11,262 bases of DNA, from assembly GCF_943914015.1 (NCBI RefSeq), contig NZ_CALUAK010000085.1, forward strand, positions 1 to 11,262, given 5' to 3'. The position numbers and the translations under genes are program-made. A model generated the notes under the pieces. That model made no database searches, had not been told where the DNA came from, and worked only from the letters and a program-made list of their open reading frames with translations. Shown one piece after another: positions 6,579 through 11,262 of the stretch. The DNA is from an uncultured Corynebacterium sp. (GTDB lineage Bacteria > Actinomycetota > Actinomycetes > Mycobacteriales > Mycobacteriaceae). Every line of letters starts with the position of its first letter. Within the stretch, counting starts at the first letter, position 1.

Positions 6579-6624
6579 AACCACCGTGATCCGCACACAT
6601 CGTGCAGAACACGGTGGTTTTTTC
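6579..6624 (+). terminator. Intrinsic terminator of the symporter gene
   Basis: AACCACCGTG (6579-6588) pairs with CACGGTGGTT (6610-6619), followed by T-rich sequence to about 6624. The 21-base loop contains a second small stem, GCAC (6593-6596) with GTGC (6602-6605). It lies 90 bases after the symporter stop, and I see nothing in the intervening bases. Confidence 0.85.
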
Positions 6625-6860
6625 TGTTACGAGTCCGTCTCCGAAAGAGGTCGTAGATGGTCACCACGCTGGCGACGCCGGTGCCTTTGCAAGGACGTGG
6701 AGCTGAGACCATGGCCTGCAGCTTCCCGTCGCACCGATCGATCCGACCCTTTGGGGGTAACCCCAGGCCAGGAATTTTTCTCCTCGCCGGGCAAAGTTAG
6801 TAGAAACCAACTAACGTTGAACGCTGTAACTATTTTCGACCATGGTAAGTGGAGATATAC
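6625..6860 (+). promoter_or_regulatory. Leader and promoter region of the sqdB cluster
   Basis: 236 bases without a convincing gene. TGGGG (6752-6756) and CCCCA (6761-6765) form a stem closed by GTAA, a GNRA-type tetraloop if transcribed. GTTAGT (6796-6801) and ACTAAC (6810-6815) form an inverted repeat, followed by the palindrome AACGTT. TAACTA (6826-6831) or TATTTT (6831-6836) could be a -10, but no -35 is convincing, so the transcription start is unknown. The ribosome site is GGAG at 6851-6854, six bases before GTG 6861. Confidence 0.4.
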
Positions 6861-8054
6861 GTGAAAATTGCGGTCCTCGGTGGCGATGGCTTTTGCGGCT
6901 GGCCTACAGCTTTGCACTTGTCCGATGCTGGACACGACGTACTCATCGTTGATAACGAATCGAGACGGGCGATTGACGAGGAACTCGGCGCATTCTCCCT
7001 TACCCCGATCCGCCCGCTCAGCGAGCGCGTCGAGGCCTGGAAGGAAGTAAGCGGCAAGGAAATCCGCACATTCAAGATCGATATTGCGCAGGAATACGAC
7101 AAACTTCGCGAGTTCCTGGCAACCGAACAGCCGGATGCCGTCGTTCACTTTGCTGAGCAGCGCTCCGCGCCATACTCTATGACCAACTCCACCCACAAGC
7201 GCTACACCGTGGACAACAATGTAAACGCAACGCACAACCTGTTGGTGGCAATCGTCGAAAACGACCAGGATATTCACGTCGTGCACCTCGGCACGATGGG
7301 TGTCTACGGCTACGGCACCGCCGGCATGAAGCTCCCAGAAGGCTACCTCACCGTCACGGTCAAGACCGACGGCAAAGAAATCGAGCAGGAGATCCTCTAC
7401 CCCACCAATCCCGGCTCCGTGTACCACATGACCAAGGTTCTTGATCAAAACCTGTTCGCCTACTACGCAAAGAACGACGAACTGCGTATTACCGATCTTC
7501 ATCAGGGAATCATCTGGGGTACGCATACTCCGCAGACCGAGCGCGACGAACGCCTCATCAATCGCTTCGACTACGACGGCGACTACGGCACCGTGCTGAA
7601 CCGCTTCCTCATGCAGGCAGCGCTTGGCTACCCACTCACCGTCCACGGCACGGGGGGCCAGACACGAGCCTTCATCCACGTCCGCGACATGGTTCGCTGT
7701 ATCGAGTTGGCAATCCAGAATCCGCCGTCACGTGGCGACCGCGTAAAGATCTTCAACCAGATGACGGAAACGCACCGCGTCCGCGATCTGGCAAATCTTG
7801 TTTCGAAGATCACCGGTGCGGAGGTTCAGATGGTTCCCAACCCGCGCAAGGAGTCGGCGGAGAACGAACTGCTGGTGACCAACGATAACTTCTTGAAGCT
7901 GGGCCTCGAGCCCACCACCTTGTCGGAAGGCCTTCTCCACGAGGTAGAAAACACGGCCAAGAAGTACGCGGACCGCGCCGACCTGGACAAGATCCCGGCA
8001 CACTCCCTGTGGACGAAGCACCAACACCCGGGCGAGCCGACCCTCAACAAGTAA
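6861..8054 (+). CDS. sqdB: UDP-sulfoquinovose synthase (SqdB/SQD1 family)
   Basis: A 397-residue cytoplasmic extended short-chain dehydrogenase that converts UDP-glucose and sulfite to UDP-sulfoquinovose, the head-group donor for sulfolipid. The NAD-binding start GGDGFCGWPTALHLSDAGHD (Gly7xxGly10xxGly13) and HFAEQRSAPYSM (residues 96-107) are hallmarks of SqdB, not of ordinary UDP-glucose 4-epimerases. The catalytic set is Thr145 (LGTMG), Tyr188 and Lys192 (YHMTK). FNQMTETHRVRDLA and the GLEPTTL end also match. GTMGVYGYG, where plant SQD1 has GTMGEYG as I recall it, points to the alphaproteobacterial-type subgroup. Length agrees with the family (about 390-400). Start: GGAG lies six bases before GTG 6861; an in-frame GTG at 6849 is less likely because it overlaps this site. 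A GT4 gene follows 61 bases later. Confidence 0.88.
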   Translation: MKIAVLGGDGFCGWPTALHLSDAGHDVLIVDNESRRAIDEELGAFSLTPIRPLSERVEAWKEVSGKEIRTFKIDIAQEYDKLREFLATEQPDAVVHFAEQRSAPYSMTNSTHKRYTVDNNVNATHNLLVAIVENDQDIHVVHLGTMGVYGYGTAGMKLPEGYLTVTVKTDGKEIEQEILYPTNPGSVYHMTKVLDQNLFAYYAKNDELRITDLHQGIIWGTHTPQTERDERLINRFDYDGDYGTVLNRFLMQAALGYPLTVHGTGGQTRAFIHVRDMVRCIELAIQNPPSRGDRVKIFNQMTETHRVRDLANLVSKITGAEVQMVPNPRKESAENELLVTNDNFLKLGLEPTTLSEGLLHEVENTAKKYADRADLDKIPAHSLWTKHQHPGEPTLNK

Positions 8055-8063
8055 CATCCATTT

Positions 8064-8091
8064 ACCGTGTGCCCTCATGAGGGCACACGGT
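8064..8091. terminator. Perfect 28-bp palindrome between sqdB and the glycosyltransferase
   Basis: The segment from ACCGTGTGCCCTCA (8064-8077) to TGAGGGCACACGGT (8078-8091) is an exact palindrome; as RNA it forms about a 12-bp stem with a four-base loop. It starts ten bases after the sqdB stop. What follows (CTGTCTCTTCC) is T-rich but not a run, so it may act as a partial terminator or attenuator lowering glycosyltransferase expression, as an mRNA stabiliser of the sqdB end, or as a protein-binding operator. Confidence 0.7.
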
Positions 8092-8115
8092 CTGTCTCTT
8101 CCTACACTGAGTTAT

Positions 8116-9240
8116 ATGCGCATTGCCTTTTTCACCGAGGTTTTCCTGCCCAAAATCGACGGTGTCGTTACCCGTTTAACCAAGACGTTGGAGCAACTGC
8201 AGGAGCTTGGCCACGAGTGCATTGTCGTCGCCCCTCAGCCATGCCCAGATACCTTCGCAGGTTTTCCCGTAATAGGAGTCCCTGCGACGGGGCTTCCTAT
8301 TTATCCGGAACTGAAGTACGGCTGGCTTACGCCACACGCAGTAAGCATCGTCACCGACTTCAACCCGGATATTATCCACGTTGTCAACCCCGTGTGGCTT
8401 GCTGCGGGTGGCATCTGCGTGGCCAAGAAGAACCACACTCCCCTCGTTGCTAGTTTCCATACCAACGTGCCGGATTATATGAAAGACCTGGGCCTTTCTG
8501 CTATCAGTGGCCCTGTCCAACACCTCATCCGGTTCTTCCATAACCGGGCGCACATCAACCTCGTCACCTCGCTGCCGATGCTCGAGCGCGCCCAGAGCGT
8601 CGGGATTAAAAACGTCGAACTCTGGCCGAAGGCCGTGGACACGGAACTGTACCGCCCGCAACGGAAAACAGCAGACATGCGCATCAGACTCACGGACGGC
8701 AACCCTGATGCCCCTCTCATGATGTTCGTTGGTCGCCTGAGCAAGGAAAAGAATCTGAAGTTCCTTTACCCCGTCATGGAGAAGCTCCGTACCATCGTCC
8801 CCGGCGCTCGCCTCGCTTTTGTTGGCGGCGGCCCTAACGAAGATGCTCTCCAAGAGAAGTTCCCCCGCGAATGGTGCACGTTCATGGGATACATGCGGGG
8901 CGAGGAGCTAGCATCTGCCTTCGCGTCAGCGGATGTCTTCCTTTTCCCCTCCAAGACGGAAACCTTGGGGCTCGTTGCGTTGGAAGCAATGGCCAGCGGT
9001 ATCCCCGTCGTTGGTGCCCGTGCCGGAGGGATCCCATTTACCGTCGTCGATGGGGAGACTGGTTTCCTCGCCACCCCTGATGCGACCGACGAATGGGTCA
9101 CTCGGATTCGCGCTGCATACGAAAACGCCGATTTCCCCGCCCAGGCACGGGTCGAGGCGGAAAAGTACTCCTGGGCAGAGGCGACGAAGACGCTCGTACA
9201 GAAATACCGCGACGCTCTTGCAGCTCACGAGGAGCACTAG
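8116..9240 (+). CDS. sqdX: GT4 glycosyltransferase, probably SqdX-like sulfoquinovosyltransferase
   Basis: A 374-residue GT-B enzyme acting at the cytoplasmic membrane face. The acceptor-side N-terminus MRIAFFTEVFLPKIDGVVTR resembles cyanobacterial SqdX (FLPKVDGIVTRL in my recollection) rather than MgtA/PimB-type mannosyltransferases, which I recall with VNGVTNSV-like sequences. IIHVVNPVWLAAGGI and ASFHTNVPDY also fit. The donor side shows FVGRLSKEKN, FVGGGP and the EX7E motif Glu282-Glu290 in SKTETLGLVALEAMASGIPVVG. SqdX moves sulfoquinovose from its UDP form to diacylglycerol, and the preceding gene would make that donor; the assignment rests on both points. Alternative: a hexosyl- or mannosyltransferase with another lipid acceptor. 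Start: MRIAFF at ATG 8116 is the family start, though an in-frame ATG at 8077 lies in the palindrome. There is no clear Shine-Dalgarno; TACACT (8103-8108), seven bases upstream, could give a leaderless internal promoter. Confidence 0.72.
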   Translation: MRIAFFTEVFLPKIDGVVTRLTKTLEQLQELGHECIVVAPQPCPDTFAGFPVIGVPATGLPIYPELKYGWLTPHAVSIVTDFNPDIIHVVNPVWLAAGGICVAKKNHTPLVASFHTNVPDYMKDLGLSAISGPVQHLIRFFHNRAHINLVTSLPMLERAQSVGIKNVELWPKAVDTELYRPQRKTADMRIRLTDGNPDAPLMMFVGRLSKEKNLKFLYPVMEKLRTIVPGARLAFVGGGPNEDALQEKFPREWCTFMGYMRGEELASAFASADVFLFPSKTETLGLVALEAMASGIPVVGARAGGIPFTVVDGETGFLATPDATDEWVTRIRAAYENADFPAQARVEAEKYSWAEATKTLVQKYRDALAAHEEH

Positions 9241-9241
9241 C

Positions 9242-10204
9242 GTGGGGCATAAGAAAACCCATTCTCACAAACGCAAAAACTCCGCCACGGGCTCCGATGG
9301 AGGCAGCAACTCCGAGGAGACGAAGCTCATACGCGAAAATGGGAGAGAATACCCCATCGATTCCGGGGTTGCGTCCTTTGAAAAGGTCGCGGGCTACGAG
9401 GATGCTTGGAATCTCCTCGTCAATGGTCAATATTCGTCGCATATCACCGTGGGAGACCCGACACGGCTCGCGTTTCCATACATGCAGTGGATCGCCGCGA
9501 GTATTGCGTGGTTCGCACGTTCTACCGGGGTTTCTCCCCGTCGTATCACTCACCTTGGAGGCGCCGGCTGCTCATTGGCGCGATACGTGTCTGCGCGCTA
9601 CCCGGAGAGCAGGAATACCGTGGTGGAGATCGACGCGAAGCTGGCTGAGCTCGCCCGCGCGCTGTGCGATGTTCCCCGCGCCCCGCAGGTAAAAATTCGT
9701 GTAGGCGAGGCACGCGCCGTCACGGAATCTTTTCGCCCCTCCTCCCGGGACATCGTCATCCGCGACGTGTTCTCTGCGGATTTTACACCCCGGATTTTGA
9801 CGACGCTAGAATTCGCCAACGCCGTGCACCGCAGTCTCGCTGAGCCGGGACTGTACGTTGTCAACTGTGGGGTGAGGGGCGCGCTCGAGACAGCCAAGCG
9901 AGAAGCTGTCACCTTACGTGAGGCGTTCCCGCATGTAGGGCTCATTGCCGATCACACCGTGTTGAAGGGCAAGCGCGGTGGCAACATCATTTTCGTCGCA
10001 TCGTCGGCGGAACTCCCTGTCCGGGATTCACAGGAGGCCACAGCATTAACGGCAGATGTCATGCGCGGCACCGTTCCAGCCATGTATAAAGATGCCGCGT
10101 GGGTGGAAGATTTCTGCGCCGGAGCCCAAGTACTTACGGATCCACCAACAGGCCAGAACGAGTCGGCACCCGCTGCTCGTCCAGACCACACACCAGAGCG
10201 TTAG
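9242..10204 (+). CDS. Spermidine-synthase-superfamily SAM-fold protein coupled to the sqd genes
   Basis: A 320-residue Rossmann-fold protein of the spermidine synthase/methyltransferase superfamily. After a basic, His- and Ser-rich N-terminal tail (residues 1-28), the nucleotide-binding core has LGGAGCSLARYV (105-116) and acidic VVEID (Glu129, Asp131). RDVFSADFTPRILTTLEF (from 174) fits the post-beta4 position. True aminopropyltransferases have a DxxD pair there; here only Asp175 remains and the second position is Ser178, so polyamine synthesis is doubtful. Substrate unknown; cytoplasmic. Start: GTG 9242, one base after the preceding stop, with GAGGAG at 9229-9234 seven bases upstream, so translation is almost surely coupled to the glycosyltransferase. 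The last 71 bases overlap the convergent serine hydrolase gene. Confidence 0.82.
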   Translation: MGHKKTHSHKRKNSATGSDGGSNSEETKLIRENGREYPIDSGVASFEKVAGYEDAWNLLVNGQYSSHITVGDPTRLAFPYMQWIAASIAWFARSTGVSPRRITHLGGAGCSLARYVSARYPESRNTVVEIDAKLAELARALCDVPRAPQVKIRVGEARAVTESFRPSSRDIVIRDVFSADFTPRILTTLEFANAVHRSLAEPGLYVVNCGVRGALETAKREAVTLREAFPHVGLIADHTVLKGKRGGNIIFVASSAELPVRDSQEATALTADVMRGTVPAMYKDAAWVEDFCAGAQVLTDPPTGQNESAPAARPDHTPER

Positions 10205-11262
10205 CTCTTTTCAGTGGAGCCGATATTACAGGGCTAACGCGGAGAATGGAAAGCTCGTTTTGGCCACACTCACCACCATCGGTGCGCTGCACGAGCCGTA
10301 CTGACTTCGCAAACTCCTCCGCTTTCTCTTCGCTTATGGTGGAGGGGACGAGCAGATAGGTCGCGTGGTCTTCCCTCTCGGCCTCGGCCACCGAGCTCGG
10401 GGCATACGCCCACAGCCGCGGATCCATCGAAATTACGCAGGTATGGTGGGCAAACGCTTTCGTGACATCGGCGGTGTGCTCGTCTTTCGATCCGGCCGTT
10501 GATGCCACGACGATGAATCCCTCGCCTATCGACGCGGTGAAATGTGCGGATTCACGATCGTTGGACCAGCCGAATTTCGTCCCCGTCACGCTGGGGAAGG
10601 TGGCAGTGCCGAAGTCCTGCTTGTACCCATCAGCAGCGACTGGTAGAGCCGATTCCATCGCATCGATGACCGGTGAGTTTTCTTCCTTCATGGCACGAAT
10701 GAACCGCACCATATCCCCTGTCGTGGTCACGGCCGTTCCCCACGTCTTACCTACCCAGGTAAACCGCAGGTTCTCTTCCGCAACGACGCTCTCGATGGAG
10801 GTGGGATACTTCTCAAAAAGTTCCCTAGCAGCCTCGTCATCGGAGGCACGCACCATGTCCAGGGCCGTTTCGCGATCGACGAGGGAGCCCGGGCCAAGGG
10901 AATGGCGCACAACATATTCGGCGATGAGCAGTTTGATGAGTGACAGCGCAGGCACGATTTCGTGCGCGTTGGCAGTTTCCTCCCACCGGCCACTGGCGGT
11001 GTACAGCACGCTGATGTGGGTGCGCTCGTCCGTTGCAATCCATCCGTCATCGTCGATGACAGACAGTGGGATAGGTGCGACGGTAACCGAAGGTGCGTCG
11101 ACAAGCGTGTGTGCAGGCGCAGCCATGGCATCCGACACCGGCGCAACGACTGAACTGCCTAGGGCAACAGCGAGGCTGGCTCCAGCGGCAAGCAACGATC
11201 GGTATGTGAGTGCCAAGAGCGGTGAGTTGGTACTGGGTTTGTGTTGATGTGGTACTGGGGGG
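10134..11262 (-). CDS. Secreted class A beta-lactamase/PBP-like serine hydrolase (5' end uncertain)
   Basis: The frame ends at a TAA at 10134-10136 and stays open to the right edge. The only start-like codon is TTG 11216 (360 residues), which has no ribosome site, so the real start may lie outside the window. The protein has a signal peptide (about residues 1-32 from the TTG, cleavage near AMA/APA) and a D,D-peptidase/class A beta-lactamase-like domain: SLIK (Ser92, Lys95, the SxxK nucleophile), ASDDEAA (Ser125, where SDN is usual) and GTKFGW (Lys214-Phe-Gly, where KTG is usual). It probably acts on peptidoglycan or another acyl substrate outside the membrane; hydrolysis of beta-lactams cannot be inferred. 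About 100 residues follow the catalytic domain, with Cys260, Cys317 and Cys343. Its 3' end overlaps the convergent plus gene. Confidence 0.8.
   Translation of the reverse strand, partial: PPVPHQHKPSTNSPLLALTYRSLLAAGASLAVALGSSVVAPVSDAMAAPAHTLVDAPSVTVAPIPLSVIDDDGWIATDERTHISVLYTASGRWEETANAHEIVPALSLIKLLIAEYVVRHSLGPGSLVDRETALDMVRASDDEAARELFEKYPTSIESVVAEENLRFTWVGKTWGTAVTTTGDMVRFIRAMKEENSPVIDAMESALPVAADGYKQDFGTATFPSVTGTKFGWSNDRESAHFTASIGEGFIVVASTAGSKDEHTADVTKAFAHHTCVISMDPRLWAYAPSSVAEAEREDHATYLLVPSTISEEKAEEFAKSVRLVQRTDGGECGQNELSILRVSPVISAPLKRANALVCGLDEQRVPTRSGLLVDP

Noticed and set aside
7281..7320. Loss of a catalytic Glu in SqdB (GTMGV instead of GTMGE)
   Set aside because: As I recall, alphaproteobacterial SqdB proteins also have Val here, so it is a subgroup trait and not a defect.
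6627..7679. 350-codon open frame on the minus strand opposite sqdB
   Set aside because: It is the mirror of a strongly conserved plus-strand gene, has no family motif, and owes its length to the GC-rich codon use of sqdB.
8116..9240. Naming the glycosyltransferase MgtA or PimB
   Set aside because: Those mannosyltransferases are expected in corynebacteria, but the N-terminal FLPKIDGVVTRL and the adjacent sqdB fit SqdX better; the alternative is kept in the entry.
9242..10204. Calling the third gene a true spermidine synthase (speE)
   Set aside because: Only one Asp of the DxxD polyamine site is present and no other polyamine gene is nearby, so only the superfamily is claimed.
1..11262. CRISPR arrays, insertion sequences, rRNA genes
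   Set aside because: No regularly spaced repeats, transposase motifs or rRNA sequence were seen on either strand.

Overview
The window looks like a chromosomal segment of a Corynebacterium or a close relative. Three things point there: a SecA2-type second SecA, moderately high GC with C/G-rich third codon positions, and promoters whose -10 box lies about six bases before a start codon (leaderless style). I recognised families by eye only; no database search was possible.

Layout. 1-510 (minus) is the N-terminal part of SecA2, cut by the left edge. A 457-base divergent gap follows. 968-2194 (plus) encodes an alpha/beta hydrolase fused to an OsmC-like domain that has lost both OsmC cysteines. 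A promoter, tRNA-Pro(GGG) and terminator occupy 2274-2442. 2443-2982 carries a poorly defined minus-strand reading frame, probably a gene remnant, two strong hairpins, and the promoter and leader of the next gene. 2983-4095 (plus) is a secreted lipase with a poly-threonine linker. A bidirectional terminator separates it from a Gpt-type purine phosphoribosyltransferase (4167-4670, minus). That gene diverges from an alanine/glycine:cation symporter (4950-6488, plus); both seem to use leaderless promoters with inverted or direct repeats nearby.

The most interesting part is 6861-10204 (plus). It holds a clear UDP-sulfoquinovose synthase (SqdB), then a GT4 glycosyltransferase whose N-terminus is SqdX-like rather than MgtA/PimB-like, then a coupled SAM-fold protein of the spermidine-synthase superfamily lacking one of the two expected polyamine-site aspartates. 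The first two would make UDP-sulfoquinovose from UDP-glucose and sulfite and move it to a lipid. This suggests a sulfoquinovosyl-lipid pathway, with the third gene as a candidate new member. A perfect 28-bp palindrome lies between sqdB and the glycosyltransferase. On the minus strand, a secreted class-A beta-lactamase/PBP-like serine hydrolase converges on the third gene, overlaps its 3' end by 71 bases, and is open to the right edge.
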